Positions 52,463 through 62,923 of a DNA stretch of 64,000 nucleotides are shown here, piece after piece. Origin of the DNA: Symsagittifera roscoffensis. Lineage: Eukaryota; Xenacoelomorpha; Acoela; Convolutidae. The stretch lies in contig NC_087066.1 of NCBI RefSeq assembly GCF_963678635.1, positions 67,215,477 to 67,279,476 on the forward strand, written 5' to 3'. The translations under genes were made by a program, and so were the position numbers. How positions within the stretch are numbered: position 1 is the first letter of the stretch; each line of letters starts with the position of its first letter. A model generated the notes under the pieces. It was not told the origin of the DNA. It ran no database searches and worked only from the letters and a program-made list of their open reading frames with translations.

Positions 52463-54343
52463 CTAGGGGCCCAGCTGAAAGCTGGAGAGACCTGTTTGAT
52501 TATTTTAATATTGATTATTTCAAAATTGTTTTAAAATTTCAGGTTTCTCAAGTCGATAGCGCCCTTCCTACGCAAAAAAAGTGAGAGAGAAGCTTATGCA
52601 TTCATTGGTAACGCTTTGGTAAAAAGTTTTCATGAGGGAACTTTTCAAGTCCATAGGTGTTGACTATAACTGACATCACAAAAACGTTCTGGAACAAACC
52701 GACCTGATTAAAGAGAACTAGCGTAACTCGTGCAACTTTTCGTTGGACTTCTTCGAACCATACAAAAAAACTCAACACAAAGCCAATAGCACCAAGCAAA
52801 AGCGAGAAAACGTAAGCATAGCGGATTCCATTGTCTAAAAAATACACACAATAAGTATATTGAATCTTTGTTCCAATGCCAAAAAAGTTTAAAAAAAACT
52901 TTTCCTAAGTGTACAGCTCTTCCCCGAGACAAATTAAGGACCAGCCGCTTGGGCAGGGGAGTTTCCTACAACCTGGTCTATCGATTAAACCCTTAATCCC
53001 AAATCTGGATGGGTAGTTTTTGAAGAAATCGAAAAAGTTTGAAAAAATGGCCTTAAAACCGAAAAATTGACTATTCCTAAGTGTATAGCTCTTCCCCTAG
53101 ACAAATTAGGGACGAGCCGTTTGTGTAGGGGGGTTCCTACAACCTGGTCTATCGATTAAACCCTTAATCCCAAATCTGGACGGGTAGTTTTTGAGGAAAT
53201 CGGAAAGATTTGAAAAAAGGCCAAAAAAGTGACTTTTCCTAAGTCTATAGCTCTTCCCCTAGGCAAGTTAAGGACCAGCCGCTTGCCGCTTGTGCGGGGG
53301 AGTTTCCTACAACCTGGTCTATCGATTAAACCCTTAATTCCAAATCTGGATGGGTAGTTTTTGAGGAAATCGATAATTTCCGAAAAAATAGGCAAAAAAA
53401 TCAAAAAAGTGACTTTTCCTAAGTCTATAGCTCTTCCCCTAAGCAAGCTCTTCCCCTAAGCAAAAAATACGCAAAAAAATCAAAAAAGTGACTTTTCCTA
53501 AGTCTATAGCTCTTCCCCAAAGTCTAGCTCTTCCCCTTCAATGCCAAAAAACTTTTAAAAAAACTTTTCCTAAGTGTACAGCTCTTCCCCGAGACAAATT
53601 AAGGACCAGCCGCTTGGTCAGGGGAGTTTCCTACAACCTGGTCTATCGATTAAACCCTTAATCCCAAATCTGGATGGGTAGTTTTTGAAGAAATCGAAAA
53701 AGTTTGAAAAAATGGTCTAAAAACCGAAAAAAAGACTATTCCTAAGTGTATAGCTCTTCCCCTAGAAAAATTAGGGACGACCCGTTTGTGTAGGGGGCGT
53801 TCCTACAACCTGGTCTATCGATTAAACCCTTAATCCCAAATCTGGACGGGTAGTTTTTGAGGAAATCGGAAAGATTTGAAAAAAGGCCAAAAAAGTCAAA
53901 AAAGTGACTTTTCCTAAGTCTATAGCTCTTCCCCTAGGCAAGTTAAGGACCAGCCGCTTGTGCGGGGGAGTTTCCTACAACCTGGTCTATCGATTAAACC
54001 CTTAATTCCAAATCTGGATGGGTAGTTTTTGAGGAAATCGAAAATTTCCGAAAAAATGGGCAAAAAGTGAAAAAAGTACCGAGTTGTGAAGCTTTTCTAA
54101 GACCGTAGGGGGTGGGGTAGGGTGAAAATTGCCCTAAATTTCATGCAGGCAGGTAGGTGATATGTTACTGAATCCATCGGTACTTTTATGAGAATCTGAC
54201 GGGTAGTTTTTTGGGAAAGCGAATTTTTCGAAAAAGCGCCTCAAAAAAAATTTAAAAAAAATGATAAAAAATAAAAAAAAACCAGATCTCATCTGGAAAA
54301 AAAAAACGTTTTCATAATACCTGTTTAATAAATCAAACAGGAA
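52463..54343 (-). mobile_element. Helitron-like element, copy 2
   Basis: It has the same termini as copy 1: minus-strand TTCCTGTTTGATTTATTAAA start at 54,343; hairpin CCAGCTTTCAGCTGG and CTAG at 52,463 followed by T. It carries the putative captured exon and a rearranged satellite array (52,895-54,080, with truncated units near 53,430-53,540) but lacks the SGNH segment. An unoccupied copy of its target lies about 220 bp downstream at 54,451-54,668. Confidence 0.78.
52704..52834 (-). pseudogene. Putative captured exon of a membrane protein, copy 2
   Basis: The 131-base segment has the same splice-like ends as copy 1 and encodes the same hydrophobic peptide with minor changes ([14 protein letters not shown] instead of [14 protein letters not shown]). 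The open frame is preserved between copies. Confidence 0.5.
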
Positions 54344-54350
54344 GTCAAGA

Positions 54351-54668
54351 GCAATTGAATCAAGTAAATATGAATGAGAGAAAACTTTACAAAAACGTAG
54401 CCCACTGACATTTGGAAATAGTAAGGAACGCAAGGAAACAGAAAAAAAAAACGATTTTAATAAATAACATCAAAAATCATGGAAAACTTTTATAAGAAAA
54501 TCGATTAGTTGCATTTATTAATTTGAAAACTTTTAATTTTTAAAATTTCACTTAATTCGATTAAAGGGCAATTGAATCAAGTAAATATGAATGAGAGAAA
54601 ACTTTACAAAAACAAAGCCCACTGACATTTGGAAATAGTAAGGAACGCAAGGAAACAGAAAAAAAAAC
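54351..54668. repeat. Direct duplication containing the empty Helitron target
   Basis: The segment beginning gcaattgaatcaagtaaata occurs at 54,351 and 54,568. Between them (54,451-54,560) is a second copy of the sequence that flanks the Helitron on its other side (52,345-52,462). Confidence 0.85.
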
Positions 54669-55045
54669 AATTTATTTTTTTTTGAAAAAAATTCAAACTT
54701 GCAAATCTAAAGAAAAAAAAATATGTCCTTAGAGCTCTTTAAATTTCACAAACAATTTGAACCTTTTTTGAAAAAATTAACCCAATTTAACAAAACTTGA
54801 TCAATAGGTAAACCTTTAATTTCACTGCATTATGTGATAATTAAATTCCCTTCTCGCAATTAGAATTCGATCACATTTTTCGTGACCTTTGTAATTTTGC
54901 TGTTCGAAATTGGAGTTTGCTTTCTTTTTAATAAAGGAAAAGAAGTGAACTTAAAAAGAAATCAGAAGTCAAAAAACCTTTTTCTAAAAAAATCACCTAG
55001 ACCTATATAAGAGTGCTCGCTACGTTCATTACTCTTAAAGACGTA
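54600..55045. mobile_element. 430-bp MITE, near-complete copy
   Basis: It runs from agcccactgacatttggaaa, tagtaaggaacgcaagg to 'gacctatataagagtgctcg' and ctacgttcattactctt. This copy shows the clearest 3' terminal repeat. Confidence 0.65.
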
Positions 55046-56024
55046 AAATTTCAACTAAATCAAACTTAATGTCAATAAAATTGAGTTGTCAGCATAACCA
55101 AACTTCAGAATATGGCTGAAAAGGCTTTATTATCAGGCCACAAGGTACCCTCTACAAGCTTTTCTTGAAGCGGTAAAAACTGCGGGAAAAACACGAGATA
55201 GTCACCTCGTTAAAAGGTAGGAAGAAAAGGTCCGTCCCTTCACCTCGTTAAAAGGTCGGAAGAAAAACAGAATATACTCCCGCACTGTTGGCGGCAGCCA
55301 CAACCTACCTTGAAAATCGGAAACAGAAGAAAATTCAAGTAAACTCATATAAAATGGGAAAAAATATTTAAAGAACGTTTAGCTTGAAACGTTGTCTCAC
55401 TAAATCAGATCGATTTCGAACTACAGTTACAACTTATTGGGTCAGAGGAAAAAGACTCTATTCAAGATGCTTCAAGGCAAATCTATTCAAGATGCTTCTG
55501 AAAGTTTCAGCACAGAGGCTAAGCTGAGCCTCGCACCACTTGCAATAAAGAAATCCATTTAATCAAAAAAAATGAAAGGCCAAAAAAATCCAAGTTCCCA
55601 TACTCATTTTGATGAAAACCAGTGGCGTACTACGACAGCCAGAATTGAACTAGCAAAAAAATAACGAGCGGTAACTCTACTGACAAAACCGGGATAAATG
55701 GTAACAAAAAATCTAAACGTGGGATTTTTTAGAAGAAGAAATCTTAGAAAAACTTTTGAATTTTGTTGTCAAATTTGATGTGTCACTAATCTAAATCAAT
55801 TAGCAACAAAAATTCCAGAAATCAAGAGAAAATATGACGGAAAAATGCTCTGAGCTAAAGCCAAAATAAGACGAGAAAAATAATTAAACAAAAGAAAATG
55901 CTGACAAAAAACAGTCTTCTTTTTCATTTTTTTTCGCTAGCAGGAAGTTTTTGTAGGTATAGAAACGAAATAAATAAAATAAATTAAACTGCTTGCACTT
56001 CAAATGCAAAAAAAACACAGTCAA

Positions 56025-56260
56025 CAGACAGTTGGAAAAGAGTCAAAAAACCAATCCACTCTCGAAATTAGAAGTCAATCACGTTTCTCGCGACCCTAAC
56101 ACTTTGACTGTTCATTAGTATAATTTCGCTTCCTTTTAACAAAGGAAACAAACTGAACTTCAAAAGAAACCAAAAGTCAAACAGTGAATATTTTTTTTGA
56201 GCCTGAACAAATTTTAGAACTTTTCTTGAAACTTCTTTAATTTACTTTGGCTTCTTTAAA
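56025..56260. repeat. 430-bp MITE family, internally deleted copy
   Basis: The head 'gtcaacagacagttggaaaa' joins almost directly to the later body (cactctcgaaattagaagtc, gagcctgaacaaattttag). Confidence 0.6.
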
Positions 56261-56604
56261 TTGCAGGCTAGTAACAATTTACAGTAAATTAAAAATCAAT
56301 TGACGAAAAAACTGATCGAAAATTCTACCTAGAAAATTAGCGAATAAACTCATGACTCACTCATGAGTTTATTCGCCATTTTCTGGGTGTAATTTAAAAA
56401 AAAAAACGAAAAAGAAAATCATTGCGACCCATATAAGAGTCTGAGCTATGTTCATCGACTCTCAAAAAACAGTATACTGAGCTATGTTCATCGCATCTTA
56501 AAAACACCATACAAAACCCTAGAAAAAAAACATTAAATGTTTTAGAAACAGATACAAAAATCTCAATTCTTACTTTAAAAAAATCCGAGCAAAATACGAA
56601 TAAA

Positions 56605-57095
56605 CATAGCCAACTGACAGTTGGAAAAGAGCAATGAACGCAATGAAACGGAAACAAAAACTTACTTGTTTTTTTTCAAAAATCTTTAACTTTTGAATTT
56701 CGAAGAAAAAAATAGATGGCATTGAAGCTCTTTGAATTTGTAGAACAATTTATGATGAACACTTTTTTGTCAGAAATACCCAATTTGAGAAAACTGGATC
56801 AACAGGCAAATTTTTTATTACACTGGGATATCTGATAGTTAATTTCCATTTTCGAAATCAGAAGTCGTTCAAGTTTTTCGAGACCTCTACACTTTTGCTG
56901 TTCGATAGAGGAGTTTGCCTTTCTTTGAACAATTGAAATGCACTGAACTTAAAAAGAAATCACTAGTCAAACCGCGAAAATTCAAAACTGAGCGTGAACA
57001 AATTTTAAAGACTTTTTCCTGTAAAAAAACAAATAAAAAAAATCACAAAGACATATAGAAGACTCCTCACTACGTTCATTAATCTTAAAGAAACT
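56605..57095. mobile_element. 430-bp MITE, near-complete copy
   Basis: The head agccaactgacagttggaaa is intact, followed by agagcaatgaacgcaatg. The body has gaaaactggatcaacaggca and gctgttcgatagaggagttt, and it ends ctacgttcattaatctt. Confidence 0.75.
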
Positions 57096-57539
57096 TTAAA
57101 GGTAATTTGTAATAAGCTAGCACTTAAGGCCTTCCAACACGTGTTTATTGGCGAGTTTATTGCTCAAAGAAGTTATCGTTCAACAAAAAAATTGCAGGCT
57201 AGTAAGTATTTACAGTAAATTAAAAATCAATATACGAAAAAACTTATCGAAAATTCTACCAAGAAAATTAGCGAATAAACTCTTGACTCATGAGTTTCTG
57301 GGTGTAATTTTCAATCCGTTTTTTTGTGAATTTTTTTTAATTTTCTGTAAGTGTCATGACTCCAACTTACTTCGCCAAAACGCATATGATGAGAACAGTA
57401 GCCTACTTAGGAAGAAGTATCGAGGAAAATATCCAAACAAAGCTTTGTTGAAAATAGAAAAAAAAACTCTGAAAAAAATTTCAAATTCAAAAAACATTTT
57501 CACTTTTTCTAAGCATATCGGAGAAGCTATTTCAAAATT

Positions 57540-57905
57540 TCAACACAGGCGCAGCTGCGCTTCACAAACACTAGTCAGAACACGACAAAAAGCAGCTCTA
57601 TAAAATGCAAGGAAAAAATCAAAAGCAGTAAAAACTCGGCTAAGTCTCGGATTCGATCTGCCACCTAGAAATTTTAAGTCTCAGGCACTAACCACTCAGC
57701 CATGAAGGCTTAATAAATCACATGCACTAGCCACAAACAAAGCAGAAAATAGATGCTTTGAAATTTCCAAAGCCGCGGATTGTGATTATAGCCAAACTGC
57801 CACCAAATAAGTGAACACTTTCAATAAACACTAGAATAGAGCTTGGTTAGAAAAAAATAAGGTTCGTAGTAATACACTTCGCTTGCAAGCTGGCTAGTGT
57901 AAGCA
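57540..57905 (-). repeat. tRNA-like dispersed element with the clearest tRNA module
   Basis: The minus strand near 57,649-57,715 reads ATGGCTGAGTGGTTAGTGCC (A-box, tRNA-Leu/Ser style), an arm GAGACTTAAAATTTC, then GCAGATCGAATCCGAG. The rest of the family (hairpin head and ttagaaaaaaataaggttcg tail) surrounds it. Confidence 0.65.
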
Positions 57906-58607
57906 TACCGTGTCAAAGTTAAATCAATATAAAAGCACAACTGGAAAAAAGTAAAAAACATTAGGTAAATAAGCCGAACGAATTAAAGCCGACTGAGAGT
58001 CAGTGAATTAGAGAGTCAGTTAAATAATAAAAAAAATAAGATATAAATATTAGACCAGAAAGAGTAAGCTTGTATTCTACGTTGTCTTTCTAAATCCTTT
58101 TCGAGAATATAACTTGATGCGAATTTTTGATTCTAAAAAATTGCAGATCCGCTTGTCGCTTATATTTACTTACTAAAATGGTTTGCGGTTCATCATGAAC
58201 TTTGGTAAATATTCATTATTCGTTTTCTTCTTAACAGGTCAAGCATGCAACTTTCCACAGCAAAAATGCGCATTTAAATTGACTTTGTTTAAAAATAACT
58301 ATAATCAAAACTGTTTTTAGTTATAAATAATTATCCAAGCTTCGTGATATCGTAAGAAACCTATTCCTGGAGGCGTCAAGTAACAATATTGAAACTACAG
58401 CCCACAGATCACGGCCAATTTTCCAATCTTAATTTAAAATGCAATCTGAAACAGCGAAGTATTCGCAATGCTATTTCTCAGGTTATATTTTGATTAGCCG
58501 AATATAATAACAAAAAAATGAACAATCATTGGGCAATTTTTATTTAAATCTACATTCTAAGTCATTGGTTGAGGTGATAAATTCAGGAAGTCTATTCCCT
58601 GTTGAGT

Positions 58608-58828
58608 TTAGAAAATGATTTTCATGGCATCTATGAAATCCTCGACGGTCATAGTTCTCTGCGAGCTTGTTCCAGCCGTTTTATGACCTTCCGATTCCAT
58701 TTCAGACCCATTTACTCCACCCTTCTCGTCCGAACAATATTCTGCAGAATTGCGTTTCGTGTTGGTAACTGAGAACATGTCTTCTAGCTCCGGAACAGTG
58801 ACCACACTGTCCACTGCATCAGTGTAAG
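58608..58828 (-). CDS. Calmodulin-like gene, last exon and stop
   Basis: It encodes YTDAVDSVVTVPELEDMFSV, a polar insert and RTMTVEDFIDAMKIIF before TAA. The acceptor is CCTTAG at 58,829 (CAG at 58,814 is an alternative); both need a phase-1 partner. Assignment to this gene rests on the EF-hand-like start and end. Confidence 0.6.
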
Positions 58829-61800
58829 CTAAGGTTAAGTAGGCACTGCGTTTTTAAATGCAGACTTCACAACTCCCAAGAAATTCGATCTTTTCACTAA
58901 CTATAGGCCCTTCACTTTCATATATTTAACAGGCAAGTGACACCAATGTATGCCAATTTTATAAAAAGACCAGGGAAACACATTTCGCTTTAAGAATCTC
59001 CAAGCTCTGATAATCAGTTGCCGATTGAGGGCTTCTAAGTCCCTCTTCTACGAGATTTGACCCCCTGACAACCCAAAGGGTCTTCTGTGCGACTAGCAAG
59101 CGTTATCGAATCGGAATATGACTTTTTTCGGGTTAACAACTTGTTTTACAAAATCAGTTGAATCACTCCTGATGCTACCATGCTGAAATGCTCAACTTCA
59201 TGAGAATTCAAACTTAACTACCGGGTACTAGTTATTACTGTATGCTATATATAGAACTCGAATCCTTGAACTAGAATCACTTATGACTGTGACATGCTCA
59301 GTTCATGAAAATTCAGTTTTAGCTACCGTGTAGCATGCTAGATTACTTGTGTCTACTGCATGCTATATCTAGAACTGTATTTATGATTATTTATCGACTT
59401 AAGCTCTGCCGCTTTACCTTCCAAATTGGTTAATCTACTTTGTGTACGCTATCTAGTTAGCTATCGTGGATCCTATGTGTGCGTTACTTGAAATTTTTTC
59501 CAAGGTGTTCTTTCGACAAAAACTTTTGGCTCAGTTTCAGCTTATTGGATGTCGGCTTCAATTCTGTCTGCTTATTTACCGAATTCTTTCCCCTTAAAAT
59601 ATGCGGTAGTACTTTTGAGATTGATAAGAATCTGACACGCCTTTTCGGATGCCCAAATTGAACCCCATTAGGACCTCTTTGAAAAACTTTCCTGAGCTTT
59701 TTTGTTTTTTTTTCTCGTTTTTTGTTTTTTTTCTCGTTTTCCCACTTGCTTCTTCAATTATAACATTGTCAAAATTCTGTATGCTAATTTTTAAGCGTTA
59801 CTGTGCACTCACCTTGCGATACGTCAAAAAATGGAACGACTGCTAGATTGATTTTCTATGTCTCGAAGGTGGTTGATTTTGAAGAAAAGATACTGAGAAA
59901 CACAATTGTCAGTGCAAAATAAATCTTAAAAAATAACATTCACACAGAGGCGAAGCTGAGCTTCGCACCACTTGCGATACAGAGGATAAATTCACCATGA
60001 TGATGAAAAATTAGCAAACAGAACTTCGAAGGATGTTACAGTTGAAAAAGGTAGTGAAAAAACGAGAAAAACATTTAAAAACGTTTCGTGTTTGAAATTT
60101 TCTGAAATTTATCAAAGAGGTCCTGGTGAGGTTGAATTTGGGTATTCAAAAATTGGTTCCAGGGTCTTTTAAAAGTACTGCATTTTAAAAAAGAAAACCG
60201 GTAAAAAGCTCAGCAGAATTGAAGCCGACATCCAATACGCTGAAATTCAGCCGAAAACTTTCGTCAAAAAACATATTGGAAAAAGTTTCAAGTAACTCAC
60301 ACATAGGATCCACGATAGCTAAATAAATAGCGTATGCAAAGTAGATTACTTAATTTGGAAAGTAAACAGGCAGAGGTTAAGTCGACAACCATGAAGACGA
60401 AAAACTATCAGAAAATAAATACCAAAACCTATAATCATAAATACAGTTATAGATATAACTTCTAGATATAGCATGCAGTAGACACAAGTACCCCAGCATG
60501 CGGTAGCTAAAACTGAATTTTCATGAAAATGAGCATGACAGCGTCATAATTTTGAAACTAGTTGTTAACCCGTCTATATTTCGATTCGATAACGCTTGCT
60601 AATTGCAAGCGTAATCAAATGGTAATAGAGAAAACAAAACTTTGAGCTCTAAAAAATTTTTAACTCCCGTTTTTCGCACCCCCTTTCAAAAACATGATGG
60701 TACCCTCTTTCGTTTTTCGCACCCTCTTCAAAAACATAAATATTTTGGCCATCAAACTATGGATTATGAGGCAGATACACAATTATAATAAAAATGTGTT
60801 TTCGGGCATTACATCGAAGACGTACCAGCTGATTCAACTGATTTTGTTTAACTAGTTGATTACCCGAAAAAAGTCTATATTCCGATTTGATAACGCTTGC
60901 TAATCGCAAACGTAGAGATATTCCAAAGGAGCTTATATACACTAATGTGAGTCGGGCCGAAAATCGCGCCAAAAAACCTGATTTTTTGGTCAAATTTTTC
61001 TCAAAAAATAGATAAAAATGTCTTTTGCCCAGTTTTTTTTCGAGGCGAAGGAGCAGAAACTTTGGCAAAACAGTGTCTGTATAGTGAATTGGAAGAGCTT
61101 GGAAACTCAATTTGGTCGACCCAAAAAGAGAATTGGAGTCTCACACCCTGCCCTCTCGGCCACGAACGCTTAAAAACCGGCAAACACTAGTCACAAATAA
61201 AGCAGCTTCATATGCTAACAAATTGCCAATGTCATGCAAGCAAACGTGACGCCAAATATAAATACATGCAAAATTAGTCGCAGGTAATCGTTTGAAACAT
61301 AACAAACTGATGTCATCCACACTAATTTTGCATGTAATAAATTTGAAACCACAGAGCCACTTTATGTGTAAATTATGCATTTCAAAAAATGGCGAGATAT
61401 ATTGAGATGGAAAAATTCTGAAATCGAGTTTTTATTATTGTTATGTTGTTTGAAACAATTAGCTTTTTTTTCGGTTCATTTGATAAATTAAAAATTTTCG
61501 GTCCATTTGATAAATTGCATCAACTGTCTTAACTTAATACTATTCGATAGTCAAAGCACATGCTATCACAAAGCCGCAGATGTGCCCCAAAAAGGCACCA
61601 ATATGTGTGACTTAGGTTAGAAAAAAAAAGAAAAGCCGTAGTATAACAATAACGCTCACTAATGTTCGCTAGTGTAAATATATGCAGAAAAGTTATCGAA
61701 AAAATTTTTTATAATGCGAACACGCAGTGCCTGGTGGATTTCCGCCCGTATTCTCCAACTCGTTCTCGTTGCTTGACATAAACTTGTTCACAGCAAACTC

Positions 61801-62923
61801 CATCTCCTCAAAAGACACAAACCCCTTTCCTCTACTGTCAAACACTTTGAACGCCTTCCGCATTTCGTCCTCGGAGGGAGACGGATCCCCTATCACGCTC
61901 GTTAGAAGCTCGAGGAATTGAGGAAAGTCTTCTTCGGATTTCGCAATGAGTTTGTCGATGTCCAAGTCTGTTGCATGTTGACCCATCACCCTGCATAAAA
62001 TTTACATCTTTCTTTGCATTAAAGAATTTTGAAACTATGTTAACTGCATTAAAGGACTTTGAAACTAATTTTGAAACTATATGACCATGTTTTATTGTTC
62101 ACAAATTGGTTTTCTTTTGTCCAGCAATTTTTTTCAGGAATTGCCTAGCAACTCAAAGGGGACGAGCTGTCGCTTAAGCCAGTGTTGATTGGTTTTCTCC
62201 ACCTTTTTAACACCAAAAACATCATACAGTTCAAATCCATGTCATTTAAGACCTAAACAAATTGATGCTGCCTATGTTATACTGAAATTAAGTAAATATA
62301 TTCCTATAAAAATCCAGACCAATGTGAAGCCACTGCTTGTCAAAGCGTACTTCAGAAAAGCTAATAAGATGAGGCCTCTTGAATGATGGAGCCTGGTATC
62401 AGAGCATCGCGACATTACTATATAAGACTCAACTTAATATTTTAAAGGAGTTAAATTCGAAGTTTTGATCTCAATATCACTTCTAAAAGTGAACTAGGAA
62501 AACTTTATTGATTTTAATGGTTAAAAATAAGATTTTTTGTCAACTCTGATCTACATTTTTAGTTCAACTTTGTAAATGTAAATTTGGATATATTCGTACA
62601 CTAAGGATTTCAGTTTGAATTCAACTCTACTTAAGTCCAGACGATCCTCTTACAAATTTTCCAACCAAATTTTCCTACCTAAAAAGAGCTTTGATGTCGG
62701 CGACTGTCAACTTGTCTTCAGATCTGATACTTTCGGTTTCGAACTCCATTCCACTGATTCCACTGGAAGAACCTCCCTCTTCTGAACTGGATCGGGCAGT
62801 CAAAATAGCATCCCAAGCATCCAACGCAAGCATGCTCGAATCAGTCGTCACGGTTGCCCCACACGGAATATTTTTCAATCGCAACAACGCTTCTCTGATC
62901 TCTTCCAAAGACTTGAGGTCCAT
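58608..62923 (-). CDS. Divergent calmodulin-like EF-hand protein, whole span
   Basis: Three coding segments in order resemble a four-EF-hand calmodulin layout with degenerate calcium loops. Segment 1 has EF1-like helices and LTVADIKALFR. Segment 2 has DFPQFLELLTSV, then DEMRKAFKVFDSRGKGFVSF, which is calmodulin's EF3 in register. Segment 3 ends with TMTVEDFIDAMK, like the closing VNYEEFVQMM of calmodulin. In the only near-complete loop (DSRGKGFVSFEE), positions 1, 6 and 12 are kept but 3 and 5 are Arg and Lys, so calcium binding is doubtful. Ser/Gly/Glu-rich inserts separate the hands. The splice between segments 2 and 3 across about 2.9 kb could not be fixed, so an extra small exon is possible. 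The start ATG at 62,923 has a good context (AAAATGG). Confidence 0.7.
59092..60612. repeat. Large inverted repeat in the calmodulin-like gene's intron
   Basis: The arms are about 59,092-59,690 and 60,110-60,612, diverged but collinear. Pairing blocks are caagcgttatcgaatcg / cgattcgataacgcttg, tctactgcatgctatatcta / tagatatagcatgcagtaga and 'ggatgtcggcttcaattctg' / 'cagaattgaagccgacatcc'. The spacer holds a GAAGCT-hairpin repeat head at 59,944. Confidence 0.88.
60945..61135. repeat. hAT-like MITE internal fragment
   Basis: It shares ttggtcaaatttttc-, 'aaaacagtg' and 'caatttggtcgaccc'-type blocks, in the same order, with the element at 29,477-29,856. Termini are lost. Confidence 0.45.
61140..61650 (-). 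repeat. tRNA-like dispersed element, 3' portion
   Basis: It contains 'ggccacgaacgcttaaaaac', 'caaacactagtcacaaataa' and the tail block tgacttaggttagaaaaaaa; it parallels 7,280-7,760. It lies just downstream of calmodulin-like exon 2. Confidence 0.5.
61725..61990 (-). CDS. Calmodulin-like gene exon 2 (3' end uncertain)
   Basis: It encodes VMGQHATDLDIDKLIAKSEE, DFPQFLELLTSVIGDPSPSE and DEMRKAFKVFDSRGKGFVSF. The acceptor is ATGCAG and the phase fits exon 1. No strong donor in the required phase is visible. The weak candidate TGCGT|GTTCGC near 61,725 was used for the boundary. Confidence 0.75.
62679..62923 (-). CDS. Calmodulin-like gene exon 1
   Basis: It encodes MDLKSLEEIREALLRLKNI, a variable Ser-rich stretch (SSSEEGGSSSG) and EDKLTVADIKALFR. 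The donor is AG|GTAGGA, phase 2. The open frame runs upstream without an earlier ATG. Confidence 0.78.

Noticed and set aside
57649-57715. Functional tRNA gene on the minus strand
   Set aside because: The A- and B-box-like parts are good, but the acceptor stem does not pair and the module recurs inside a dispersed repeat with varying anticodon loops.
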